From: Polluticoccus soli
GTDB taxonomy: Bacteria; Bacteroidota; Bacteroidia; Chitinophagales; Chitinophagaceae
NCBI RefSeq assembly: GCF_029269745.1
Contig: NZ_JARJHT010000002.1
Coordinates: 992,001 to 1,056,000 of the forward strand
DNA: 64,000 bases
Reading direction: 5' to 3'
Part shown: positions 1 through 7,464 of the stretch, one piece after another
Position numbering within the stretch: position 1 is the stretch's first letter
Layout of the letters: each line of letters begins with the position of its first letter
Notes under the pieces: generated by a model
Seen by the model: the letters and a program-made list of their open reading frames with translations, nothing else
Database searches by the model: none
Told to the model about the DNA's origin: nothing
Program-made: the position numbers and the translations under genes

Positions 1-167
1 AAACCAATGATAGTTGGTCCCCACATTTCGGCTTTGTGACCTGTGGCCTGCTCCATCATATCGAGGATACGGAAACTGTCAGCACGCTTTCTCTCGTCTG
101 GTACTGCATTGATAAAGTCTTCAACGCTCTCTGCCGTCCATGCGGTCTTGGTCTTGGTCTTTGCCAT
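1..167 (-). CDS. DUF1801 (YdhG-like) domain protein, partial
   Basis: This is the N-terminal 55 residues of a protein whose C-terminus lies outside the left edge of the window. The start codon is the ATG at 167-165 (MAKTKTKTAWTAES...). The visible part contains the features of the DUF1801/YdhG family: a short Lys/Thr-rich leader, a VEDFINAVPDERKR helix, and the W-G-P-x-I-x-G-F stretch at the truncated end. The family is a small alpha/beta domain of unsettled function, sometimes linked to iron or to frataxin-like folds. The gene is divergent from the hydrolase that starts at 222. The family call is fairly sure; the function is not known. Confidence 0.7.
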   Translation of the reverse strand, partial: MAKTKTKTAWTAESVEDFINAVPDERKRADSFRILDMMEQATGHKAEMWGPTIIG

Positions 168-221
168 AGCATTGGTTTTAGCTCTTCAAATGTATTAATT
201 TGGAAGTATAAACTGGTGGAT

Positions 222-1115
222 ATGCGCTGTTATTTACTCGTACTGGCAGTGGCTATTAGCTGTACAGCCTGCAATTTCAATAAGGTATACCTGCAACCGC
301 AGCCACTACCCCCAGCGGTGAAAAAGCTGCGCATGACCAACCCGGTTACCGGCGATACGACGGTTGTCTATTTCAGTGGCAATAACCTGCTGCCCGAGTT
401 GAAAGATGGTCGGGATCAACCCAAAAAGACCGGCTTCACAATACAGAGTAATTTCATTAAAAGCAGCAGCGGCAACGATATATATAGCTGGTTTGTAAAA
501 CCGGTGAATAGTAAGCCTCTTGCAACCATATTATTTCTTCATGGCAATGCGGGCAACATTCTGAGTCACATCAGCTCTGTGCTGCCTCTCGTGCAACAGC
601 AATACCAGGTATTGATAATAGACTATAGCGGATTTGGCTTTTCTGGTGGCAGCGCCACACGCAGCAATGTGCGTAAAGATGCGAATACTGCACTGCGTTG
701 GCTTTCAGCGCTTCCCGGAGTAAAAGACGGCAAGCTGGTTGTTTATGGCCAATCGTTGGGCGGCCACCTGGCCGCGGTGGTAGCCGCAGACAACGAGCAA
801 CTGGTAGACGGACTAATTATAGAGGGCGCTTTTTCATCTCACAAAGACATTGCAGCCGCCCGCATGCCGGTTTTAGGACGAGCATTAGTAAATGAGCAAT
901 ACAGCGCTATGGAGGCACTATCGCGGTTTCATAAGCCCGTGCTGGTGATCCACAGCACTGAGGATAAGGTGATACCGTTCTTTATGGGTAAGAAGCTATA
1001 CGAACAGGCTAATCAACCCAAGCAATTCTACGAGATCGGGCATGCCCATATCGAAGGCCCTGAGTACTATGCCGACAGCATATCGCAGAAACTGAAGCGA
1101 ATGTTGAATATCTAA
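222..1115 (+). CDS. alpha/beta hydrolase lipoprotein
   Basis: A 297-residue serine hydrolase predicted to be tethered to the envelope. I chose the ATG at 222 because it gives a clean lipoprotein signal (hydrophobic LLVLAVAI, Cys at residue 17); a longer reading frame upstream runs antisense to the neighbouring DUF1801 gene. Family marks visible: oxyanion-hole strand LFLHGNAGN (about residues 104-112), YSGFGFSGG, the nucleophile elbow GQSLGG (Ser near 177), an acid candidate in HSTEDKVIP (about 244-252) and a catalytic His in GHAH (near 273). This layout matches the YqkD/BAAT-like and FrsA-type small hydrolases; the substrate cannot be deduced. The gene ends in a terminator shared with the convergent gene at 1174. 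Confidence 0.8.
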   Translation: MRCYLLVLAVAISCTACNFNKVYLQPQPLPPAVKKLRMTNPVTGDTTVVYFSGNNLLPELKDGRDQPKKTGFTIQSNFIKSSSGNDIYSWFVKPVNSKPLATILFLHGNAGNILSHISSVLPLVQQQYQVLIIDYSGFGFSGGSATRSNVRKDANTALRWLSALPGVKDGKLVVYGQSLGGHLAAVVAADNEQLVDGLIIEGAFSSHKDIAAARMPVLGRALVNEQYSAMEALSRFHKPVLVIHSTEDKVIPFFMGKKLYEQANQPKQFYEIGHAHIEGPEYYADSISQKLKRMLNI

Positions 1116-1122
1116 ATACACA

Positions 1123-1149
1123 AAGGCGGAACAGAAGTTCCGCCTTATT
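1123..1149. terminator. bidirectional intrinsic terminator
   Basis: A perfect 10-bp stem (AAGGCGGAAC, 1123-1132, with GTTCCGCCTT, 1137-1146) closes a 4-base AGAA loop and lies between two convergent genes. It has A-rich and T-containing flanks on both sides. Confidence 0.8.
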
Positions 1150-1173
1150 CACAACCCACTTCATCCGCTACTC

Positions 1174-1623
1174 TTATCTCATTGGAGGCACCTGCACTGT
1201 AATGCTTACAGGCTGCGCAGGATATTGTCTTATATAGGTATCGTATTTCAGTTCGGGGTGTTCATTAAGACGGGCGTCGTGAAGCATTTCCACCCTCGCT
1301 GCATTAAGATCAACAGTTGACATATAAGTCGGAACCGTTGTAGACGTGGTCCATACAGATCCATCCCAATAGGTATAGCCACGGGCAGGATCGTAGAAAA
1401 GATAGTAGTCCGGAAAGTAGACATGACCATTATTCTCATAACCATGCGCCTCCGCCCAGGCAGGCGGAGCTGTATTATTGTATTTCACTTTCGAGTCCTG
1501 TGTCTTTAGCTTTACGGTGCCGTCTCCTTTTGCTTTCACCTTTGTTTTCTGGCTGTTTTGGGCAGCGCAAACAGGAGGAGCAGCAACCAGCAATACGCCG
1601 GCAAAAAATAGTTGCAATCTCAT
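1174..1623 (-). CDS. secreted protein of unknown function
   Basis: A 149-residue protein with a Sec signal peptide (about residues 1-20, ending VCAAQ), a short Lys/Thr-rich linker, and a Tyr/Trp-rich core (FPDYYLFYDPARGYTYWDG near the middle, split here only for description). The Y-Y-x-P-D-x-x-x-Y-D-P pattern followed by W-D-G-x-x-W resembles small secreted proteins common in Chitinophagaceae whose core is read as a short beta sheet. I do not recognise an enzymatic motif. It is convergent with the upstream hydrolase and monocistronic; the start codon at 1623 directly precedes the signal peptide. Confidence 0.6.
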   Translation of the reverse strand: MRLQLFFAGVLLVAAPPVCAAQNSQKTKVKAKGDGTVKLKTQDSKVKYNNTAPPAWAEAHGYENNGHVYFPDYYLFYDPARGYTYWDGSVWTTSTTVPTYMSTVDLNAARVEMLHDARLNEHPELKYDTYIRQYPAQPVSITVQVPPMR

Positions 1624-1821
1624 AGCAGTCCTTTTGATTTGCCTTTATTGCAAAAAAACTATACCCCTTTCAGCCATTTTTTGAACATTAAACTGAGTAT
1701 GAACCCGCTAAAAATTGCAATGAATAATCGCGAAAAACGAGCTTCCCCAAATTGCTGACGTGGGAATATTGATGAGCTTTAGGATAAGTTTAAAGCTAGT
1801 ATCAGTATCTTAGTTATTCGT

Positions 1822-2688
1822 ATGAAAAAACTAATGCTCGTTTTACTGTGCTTCACAGCCGTTTCACCTGTGTGGGCCAACATCGTAAAAATGGACCTGA
1901 GCGAGGCTGTTAAAGTGCACATGGTGCAGGCCGAAGCCATTGCCACCGGTCAGAGCTATAAAGCGCGGGGGTTAAGAGTAAAACTGGTAAACAAAAGTGG
2001 TTCGACCATACAGTTGAAAGTAAACCAGGGCGTCGTATTTAAACCGGCTGATGCTGCGTTTCAGCCGCTGGTGTGCGCCGGAGATGAAATGATCACGCTG
2101 CAGCCATTCAAAGACGGGCAGTTGGATGTACAAACGTTCTGTGCTGACGCCCCCAAAAACGCACCGCAAAAAGACATCGTCTATTCGTACTCGCACAAAG
2201 AAAATGACACCTTGGTAAAGTTGCTGGCCTATATCAAGAAGAATGTTTTGTTTGACCAGTTGGGACAAGACGCTGTGTGGGTGATAACCAACGGTCATTC
2301 GCTGAGTGAAGTATACGATCCTGCACGAGATCAGCAATCGGCAAAATTAATTGAATACCTGGTTTCGATTACCGGAAAGCCCAAACCTGAATATTATATT
2401 GACAGAGCGGTGAATGAAGCGGCAGGTCAGCCAGTATACTCCCCTAAAGCACTCAAGATATACGCCAAGTTCGAACAAATACTGGAGGAACCAGCAAAGC
2501 TAACACTAGGCGTTTTTGACCAGCAGGGTAAAATGATACAGGAAGTGTTCAGCAACCGTACATTTGGCAAGGCAGGACACCGATTCACGGTGCAATTTGA
2601 ATCGAGCAATGTACCTGCGGGCAATTATTATATCAGGCTAAAGCAAGGCGAGACCACACTGCAGGAAACAAAGGTACTGGTAGAATAA
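1822..2688 (+). CDS. secreted protein with C-terminal T9SS/FlgD-like beta domain
   Basis: A 288-residue protein with an N-terminal signal peptide (MKKLMLVLLCFTAVSPVWA). The middle (about residues 25-190) contains two blocks: a beta-rich part with conserved-looking Cys residues (VCAGDE, TFCADA, which could form a disulfide) and a helical part. The last 65 residues (LTLGVFDQQGKMIQE ... GNYYIRLKQGETTLQETKVLV) have the strand order and the terminal K-hydrophobic pattern of the type IX secretion sorting domain or the related FlgD Ig-like fold. I infer export, possibly to the surface; the specific role is unknown. The gene is monocistronic. Confidence 0.6.
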   Translation: MKKLMLVLLCFTAVSPVWANIVKMDLSEAVKVHMVQAEAIATGQSYKARGLRVKLVNKSGSTIQLKVNQGVVFKPADAAFQPLVCAGDEMITLQPFKDGQLDVQTFCADAPKNAPQKDIVYSYSHKENDTLVKLLAYIKKNVLFDQLGQDAVWVITNGHSLSEVYDPARDQQSAKLIEYLVSITGKPKPEYYIDRAVNEAAGQPVYSPKALKIYAKFEQILEEPAKLTLGVFDQQGKMIQEVFSNRTFGKAGHRFTVQFESSNVPAGNYYIRLKQGETTLQETKVLVE

Positions 2689-2694
2689 TGCGGC

Positions 2695-2702
2695 TATATT
2701 TG
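2695..2702 (+). promoter_or_regulatory. Bacteroidota -7 promoter element (TATATTTG)
   Basis: An exact match to TAnnTTTG lies 6 bases after the preceding stop codon and 21 bases before the acetyltransferase start at 2724. Confidence 0.55.
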
Positions 2703-2723
2703 TTATCTATAATTTGCTGACAC

Positions 2724-3272
2724 ATGCTGGAGTTACAACTAACCCCGTTTCCTCTACTATCCACAGAACGTTTGCTGTTGCGGGCAATGAGCCAGTCGGA
2801 TGTTGATGCATTGCATGCACTTCGCAACAATGACGATGCTATGCGCTATATCAAAAAAGAACGCCAGACCAAAGATGAGGTGGCTAAAATGATAGAGCGC
2901 GTACAAAACGACCATCACACCAATGAAGCCATCAGCTGGGTGATCACCCGGCACGACGAGCCTACGCTTATGGGTACAATTGGCTTGTGGAGAATAGACC
3001 GTCCGCACCACCGCGCAGAAATCGGCTATATGCTCCATCCGGACTACTGGCGCAAGGGCTATTTGACAGAAGCGATACAGGCTGTGATGCAGTACGGGTT
3101 TGAGCATATGAAATTGCACAGTGTGGAAGGACAAGTTGATCCAAGAAATACGGCCTCAAGAGGCTTGCTGGAAAAAAAAGGCTTTGTGCAGGAAGCACAT
3201 TTCAAAGAAAACTATCATTTCCGTGGAGATTTTTACGATACTGTAGTATACAGCAAACTCAAGGGAAGTTAA
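2724..3272 (+). CDS. GNAT family N-acetyltransferase (RimJ/RimL type)
   Basis: A 182-residue acetyl-CoA dependent acetyltransferase, predicted cytosolic. It carries the RimJ/RimL-type layout: N-terminal TERLLLRAMSQSDVDAL, a mid-protein EIGYMLHPDYWRKGYLTEA (about residues 97-116, containing the acetyl-CoA pyrophosphate loop W-x-x-G-Y), and the C-terminal NTASRGLLEKKGF (about 141-153) followed by VVYSKLK. The length is normal for the family. Members acetylate ribosomal protein N-termini, amino acids or small amines, and the substrate cannot be told from sequence. It has its own promoter element just upstream. Confidence 0.85.
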   Translation: MLELQLTPFPLLSTERLLLRAMSQSDVDALHALRNNDDAMRYIKKERQTKDEVAKMIERVQNDHHTNEAISWVITRHDEPTLMGTIGLWRIDRPHHRAEIGYMLHPDYWRKGYLTEAIQAVMQYGFEHMKLHSVEGQVDPRNTASRGLLEKKGFVQEAHFKENYHFRGDFYDTVVYSKLKGS

Positions 3273-3350
3273 ACCCAGGCAGCAATAAAGGCGTACTTCG
3301 CGATCGGTTTTACATTATATTTATAACCGTTCACAGCTATACGGATATAC

Positions 3351-4508
3351 ATGAAGAAATTACTTGTCGTGGCCGCCGGTTTTCTATTGATCACTTCGTG
3401 CAAAAAGGAAGATGTTAATGCGCCCCAGGTACAGACCACCTATGACTCGGGATTTTACACCTTGCCCGGCACGTTGGCTTTTAGCGGCAATACCGCCATC
3501 AAGACAAGCGACAATAACATTGTGATCTGTGGCATGAGCGACACGAAGGCACAACTTGTCAAGCTTACGAGCAGGGGTTCTATAATATGGCAACGAACGT
3601 TCTTTGTAGATCCGGGAGCAGAGATAACCTGCATAGCCGAACTGCCACAAGGTGGGTATGCGATCGCCGGTGGTGACAATAAGAGCAGTTTTGTTATCGC
3701 AACGAATGCTAACGGGCAAAAGACCTGGAAAAACTATTATGGAGGTTCAGCTATTACTATCGCACGCCAACTTGCCACCACAGCTGATAACCATATAGTG
3801 TTGGCAGGCAGCAGTTATAAAGACTCAACCAGAAGAACAGTCGACGTATATCTCGGCAATATCCAAAAAGATGGAACCGCGGTATGGGAAAAAAACTATA
3901 CGGCGCTTACAGCTTGCTATGATGTATCGGTTGCTAAGTCTGGCGATATTTTGCTCACCGGTTCGTCCGTGCCGGACGGTTATGCTCAAGGCACTTATTT
4001 GCTGAAAACCAAAAGCAACGGTGATAAGTTATGGGAACGTATTCCACCAGCGACAGAAACATCGGTTGGCATTACATCCGAAGTCCAACCGAACGGCGAA
4101 ATAATTACAATTGGAACTGCACATGCGGGCGGCCTGGATGCCATCTCCGTCCTAAAGCTTAATGGTGATGGCAACAAGGTTTGGGAAAAGGAATTGAGTG
4201 AAAATGGCAGTCAGTTGCAGGCATCGGCTATACACCTGCATGACGATGGAAGCATGATCATTGCCGGATCGATACAAGATAACGGTTCCGTCGCCTCAAC
4301 AGATATTTTGCTGGTAAAACTTGACGCATTTGGCAATAAACTGTGGCAAAAAACGATAGGAGGCAGTAATGAGGATAGGGCCTTTAACATTATTGCTGAT
4401 AACGACGGGTTGCTACTGATAGGGAATACAAAAAGTTATGGCGAAAAAAAGGGTGAGCCCAATATCTTCCTGCTCAGGATAAACAATACAGGTGATTTGA
4501 TTTATTGA
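3351..4508 (+). CDS. beta-propeller-like repeat lipoprotein
   Basis: A 385-residue lipoprotein: the signal peptide ends in the lipobox ITSC with Cys at 17, followed by KKED, the acidic/lysine pattern common in exported Bacteroidota lipoproteins. The rest is a run of about six repeats of 45-55 residues that each contain a G-x-x-W-x-x-x-(Y/F) strand (IIWQRTF, KTWKNYY, AVWEKNY, KLWERIP, KVWEKEL, KLWQKTI) and a D-x-x-I-(V/I)-(L/I)-x-G strand, typical of PQQ-type or WD-like propellers. The likely role is protein or ligand binding at the outer membrane. Its last 7 bases overlap the convergent HD-domain gene. Confidence 0.7.
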   Translation: MKKLLVVAAGFLLITSCKKEDVNAPQVQTTYDSGFYTLPGTLAFSGNTAIKTSDNNIVICGMSDTKAQLVKLTSRGSIIWQRTFFVDPGAEITCIAELPQGGYAIAGGDNKSSFVIATNANGQKTWKNYYGGSAITIARQLATTADNHIVLAGSSYKDSTRRTVDVYLGNIQKDGTAVWEKNYTALTACYDVSVAKSGDILLTGSSVPDGYAQGTYLLKTKSNGDKLWERIPPATETSVGITSEVQPNGEIITIGTAHAGGLDAISVLKLNGDGNKVWEKELSENGSQLQASAIHLHDDGSMIIAGSIQDNGSVASTDILLVKLDAFGNKLWQKTIGGSNEDRAFNIIADNDGLLLIGNTKSYGEKKGEPNIFLLRINNTGDLIY

Positions 4509-5068
4509 GGCCCCTGATCATCGACCATAGCCAACCCCCTCTCGACCACGGCCATCGCACGATGAAACAAGTCCTGGTTGCCGTGGTTCATCCTGTTCAG
4601 CAGTTGCCTGCATTCCTGCAAAAACATCGGGGCAAAATGAGCATCGTGATTGACGATCTCTGCACAGTTATCCATGATATCTGCATATTTTATGGTTTGC
4701 GCATCTGCACTAGTGGCCGACATCCTATCCTGCTCTTTTGCTTTGCGCTCCCTGCGACTCATACCGGGATATTTATCCCTGACATACACATCAGTCAACT
4801 CCACGACCAGGGCCAGAGTGCGCTCAGCCTCTGCGGGCGTCATGACTGTATTCAGGAATTGAAGTAGCTCAACAGGTGTCACCGGGGTATCTTCCAACAC
4901 ATCGTGCAGAATCGCGGCTGCAAGAACTGTAAGATCGGCCGTATACGCCCGGCAAGTGTTCATGACCCGGACTGGATGCACAATGTACCGCTCAGGGGTA
5001 TATCTACGCATTTGCTCGTGATGTGCGGCATCGGTATAGGCAATGATCTTATCCAGTATTTCCTGCAT
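4502..5068 (-). CDS. HD-domain phosphohydrolase, possible small alarmone hydrolase
   Basis: A 188-residue HD-superfamily protein, probably cytosolic. Metal ligands are in place: H31 (in IVHPVRV), H55-D56 (ILHDVLED) and D130 (KYADIMDN); E59-D60 forms the ED motif that in RelA/SpoT hydrolase domains and MESH1-type enzymes supports (p)ppGpp 3'-pyrophosphate removal. The total length is close to MESH1. Family knowledge allows (p)ppGpp hydrolysis, but related HD proteins act on other nucleotides, so this remains an inference. The gene is convergent with the propeller lipoprotein, overlapping it by 7 bases, and shows no operon partner. Confidence 0.7.
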   Translation of the reverse strand: MQEILDKIIAYTDAAHHEQMRRYTPERYIVHPVRVMNTCRAYTADLTVLAAAILHDVLEDTPVTPVELLQFLNTVMTPAEAERTLALVVELTDVYVRDKYPGMSRRERKAKEQDRMSATSADAQTIKYADIMDNCAEIVNHDAHFAPMFLQECRQLLNRMNHGNQDLFHRAMAVVERGLAMVDDQGPQ

Positions 5069-5216
5069 CTGTATGAAGATAGGGAAAAAGCTGTTTTCTT
5101 GTCAGTATAAGGGGCGATCGTAGAGCGAAAAGAGCTCGGCTAGCCTCCATTCCCATTACTATTTCATTCAAAATGACATTCTTAGGGAAAGGTTTAGAGA
5201 AATCGCCGTAAACTAT

Positions 5217-5224
5217 TACTTTTG
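5217..5224 (+). promoter_or_regulatory. Bacteroidota -7 promoter element (TACTTTTG)
   Basis: An exact TAnnTTTG match lies 32 bases before the start at 5257, with a TTTAG tract about 20 bases further upstream as a possible -33 element. It probably drives the four-gene run up to 7412. Confidence 0.6.
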
Positions 5225-5256
5225 CGTCTGTTAATTTAAAAAAAGTATAATTATAC

Positions 5257-5589
5257 ATGGCACACGATACACATCACGATACACATGGCCACCACGAAGT
5301 TTCTGATAAAACCCAATCAACAACTTCTTTCAGATCAGCGTTCTTTTTCGTTTGTATCCTGGCGGGCCTGTTCATTGCTGCTGTTAACTTCGTTAACGTA
5401 ATGGGTCATGATGATGAAGGTGGACATGGCAGCGAGCATAGCACTGAACATGCAACAGAACATGCTGCACCGGCTCATGAAGCTGGCACCAGCCACACTA
5501 TCGAAACGGAAGCTACACCTGCAGCGGGTCATACTGAAGCAGAACACGGCGCCGCTGCTGACACAACACACCACGCAGAAGGCCATTAA
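5257..5589 (+). CDS. histidine-rich single-pass membrane protein
   Basis: A 110-residue protein with one transmembrane helix (about residues 28-48, FFFVCILAGLFIAAV). The short N-terminal tail (six His in the first 13 residues) and the long C-terminal tail (twelve His, with Asp/Glu and Ala spacers) are both histidine-rich: 18 His in 110 residues. Such tails usually bind transition metals; I infer this and cannot name a family. It is the first gene of a run with hldD (12-base gap), suggesting an envelope role. A low-complexity composition limits any homology claim. Confidence 0.65.
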   Translation: MAHDTHHDTHGHHEVSDKTQSTTSFRSAFFFVCILAGLFIAAVNFVNVMGHDDEGGHGSEHSTEHATEHAAPAHEAGTSHTIETEATPAAGHTEAEHGAAADTTHHAEGH

Positions 5590-5601
5590 TAGTCTGAATT
5601 A

Positions 5602-6576
5602 ATGCGTACGACGGATACCATAGCCATAACCGGCGCGGCCGGTTTTATTGGCAGCTATCTCGTTGGTCATCTTAACCGATTAGGTTTTCAGAACCTGGTG
5701 CTGGTTGACGACTTTTCCAATCCCGCTAAGGCAAAGAACCTCGAAGGAAAAACTTATCGTGAGCAAGTGAACCGCGATGATTTTTTTGCATGGGCCAATG
5801 GCAATGCCATACAGCATATCTTCCACCTTGGTGCCAGGACGGATACTACTGAAATGGACTATGAGGTCCATAAACGGCTAAACCTTGACTACTCCAAAAA
5901 GGTTTGGCAGCTTTGTATTGAGCAAAACATTCCGCTGGTATATGCCTCTTCGGCCGCCACCTATGGGAATGGTGAATTTGGTTATAAGGACAGCCACGAG
6001 ATCGTCGAACAGCTGGCGCCACTCAATCCTTACGGTCGCTCAAAGAATGAATTTGACATTTGGGCGCTTTCTCAGAAAGAAACTCCCCCATTTTGGGTCG
6101 GTCTTAAGTTTTTCAACGTTTACGGTCCCAACGAATACCATAAAGGCCGCATGGCTTCGGTGATCTTCCATGCCTACCGCCAGATCAAGAACAACGGAAA
6201 GGTTAAACTCTTTCGATCGCATAACCCGGAATATAGGGACGGCGAACAGATGAGAGATTTCATCTATGTGATAGATATCGTTTCTATATGCCTATGGCTG
6301 ATGGAAAAAATGCCTGCAAGCGGCCTGTATAACGCGGGTACAGGTAAGGCCGAGACCTTTAAATCGCTGGTCACTGCAATATTCGATACCCTTTCAATAC
6401 CCGTGAACATTGAATATATCGACACTCCAGCCGATATTCGCGACAAATACCAGTACTTCACGGAGGCCGATATGAGCAAACTACGTGCTGCGGGATATGA
6501 CCGGCCATTCCAATCTTTACAGGCTGGTATTAATGGTTATGTAGGTGAATTCCTCGAAAAAGGTTTGTATTTTTGA
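5602..6576 (+). CDS. hldD: ADP-L-glycero-D-manno-heptose 6-epimerase
   Basis: A 324-residue short-chain dehydrogenase/reductase-type epimerase that converts ADP-D-glycero-beta-D-manno-heptose to the L-glycero form for the LPS inner core. Visible: NAD(P) motif TGAAGFIGSY (about residues 9-18), VLVDDFSNPAK, the HLGARTDTTE signature, catalytic YGRSK (Tyr about 144, Lys about 148), and the HldD-typical FFNVYGPNEYHKGRMASV block (about 172-190). The length is normal. It lies in an operon-like run after the His-rich protein, and its stop codon region abuts the DUF4920 gene. Confidence in the assignment is high. Confidence 0.92.
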   Translation: MRTTDTIAITGAAGFIGSYLVGHLNRLGFQNLVLVDDFSNPAKAKNLEGKTYREQVNRDDFFAWANGNAIQHIFHLGARTDTTEMDYEVHKRLNLDYSKKVWQLCIEQNIPLVYASSAATYGNGEFGYKDSHEIVEQLAPLNPYGRSKNEFDIWALSQKETPPFWVGLKFFNVYGPNEYHKGRMASVIFHAYRQIKNNGKVKLFRSHNPEYRDGEQMRDFIYVIDIVSICLWLMEKMPASGLYNAGTGKAETFKSLVTAIFDTLSIPVNIEYIDTPADIRDKYQYFTEADMSKLRAAGYDRPFQSLQAGINGYVGEFLEKGLYF

Positions 6577-6590
6577 GTAAATACCGACCA

Positions 6591-7055
6591 ATGAAAAAAC
6601 TACTCTTTATCGCCGCTGTAACCCTTTTTGCCGGCGCCAACACAACATTCGCTCAAAATAACTGGGCTAAATACGGCCAGGAATTCAAGATCGAGAACGT
6701 TCATACTATGCGTTCACTCAACAAAGCCATGACCGATAAAACGGAATTGGACAACATCAAACTTGAAGGCCGCATTTCGCAGGTTTGCCAGGCTGAAGGT
6801 TGCTGGGTGAAACTAAAGAACGCGGAAGGTGAAGACGTATTTGTAAAGTTCAAAGATCATGCTTTCGTTGTGCCTAAAGACCTTTCGGGCAGGGCTGCTA
6901 TCGTTACCGGCAAAGCGATCAAAAAAGAAGTATCTGTAGACGAGCAGCGTCACCTGGCTGAAGACGCAGGTGCAAGCGAAGCAGAAATAGCAAGGATAAA
7001 TACTCCAAAACAAGAACTGCGCATTGAAGCAGTTGGTGTAATGGTGAAAAACTAA
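6591..7055 (+). CDS. DUF4920 domain periplasmic protein
   Basis: A 154-residue protein with a signal peptide (MKKLLFIAAVTLFAGANTTFAQ). The ATG at 6591 is preferred to an upstream TTG that would overlap hldD. The mature part contains the DUF4920 core: LEGRISQVCQAEGCWVKL (two Cys six apart), then GEDVFVKFKDHAFVVPKDLSGR and an AIVTGKA strand, an OB-fold-like arrangement. The paired Cys residues may bind metal or form a redox pair, which is inference. It sits 14 bases after hldD and 3 bases before the AhpD-like gene, suggesting co-transcription. Confidence 0.8.
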   Translation: MKKLLFIAAVTLFAGANTTFAQNNWAKYGQEFKIENVHTMRSLNKAMTDKTELDNIKLEGRISQVCQAEGCWVKLKNAEGEDVFVKFKDHAFVVPKDLSGRAAIVTGKAIKKEVSVDEQRHLAEDAGASEAEIARINTPKQELRIEAVGVMVKN

Positions 7056-7058
7056 AAG

Positions 7059-7412
7059 ATGCAGGATCCGGTAAAAGAGTTTAATGATTACAGGGCCAAA
7101 ATGAATGAGGTCATTCTTGGCAAGCAAAATAAAGTCATCAACAGGCTGTTCAACCTCGATACTAATACCTACGCAGAAGGTGCGCTATCGGTAAAAACCA
7201 AGGAAATGCTGGGACTCGTTGCCAGCATGGTATTACGTTGCGACGACTGTATCAAGTATCATCTTGGTAAGAGCTATGAACAAGGCATTACCACCGAGGA
7301 GATGTACGAGATATTTGCTGTGGCAAATATTGTAGGCGGTACCATTGTGATACCACACACCAGGAGGGCGGCTGAGTACTGGGAAGCCCTTCAAACTGCT
7401 GATGTAAGCTAA
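7059..7412 (+). CDS. carboxymuconolactone decarboxylase / AhpD-like protein
   Basis: A 117-residue all-helical protein of the AhpD/CMD superfamily. It has the redox CxxC pair (C61-D-D-C64) followed by H68 four residues later, as in AhpD-type alkylhydroperoxidase partners, and the GITTEEMYEIFAVANIVGG helix. Members with this C-x-x-C-x3-H motif act as thiol peroxidases or peroxidase reductants rather than decarboxylases. It is the last gene of the run started at 5257, 3 bases after the DUF4920 protein, and is followed by a strong terminator. Confidence 0.83.
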   Translation: MQDPVKEFNDYRAKMNEVILGKQNKVINRLFNLDTNTYAEGALSVKTKEMLGLVASMVLRCDDCIKYHLGKSYEQGITTEEMYEIFAVANIVGGTIVIPHTRRAAEYWEALQTADVS

Positions 7413-7423
7413 TTGAAATAATA

Positions 7424-7464
7424 AATAAGAAAGCCGCGATGAAGATCACGGCTTTCTTATTTTA
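7424..7464. terminator. bidirectional intrinsic terminator
   Basis: A perfect 13-bp outer stem (7424-7436 with 7449-7461) encloses a short inner helix. It serves the AhpD-like gene and, on the other strand, bshA, whose stop codon lies at the edge of the stem. Confidence 0.85.

Noticed and set aside
36-221. N-terminal extension of the alpha/beta hydrolase frame
   Set aside because: The extension is antisense to the DUF1801 gene, and the lipoprotein signal begins only at the ATG at 222.
5049-5258. 69-codon minus-strand frame before the His-rich gene
   Set aside because: It covers the promoter of the neighbouring operon and overlaps the HD gene start; no family features.
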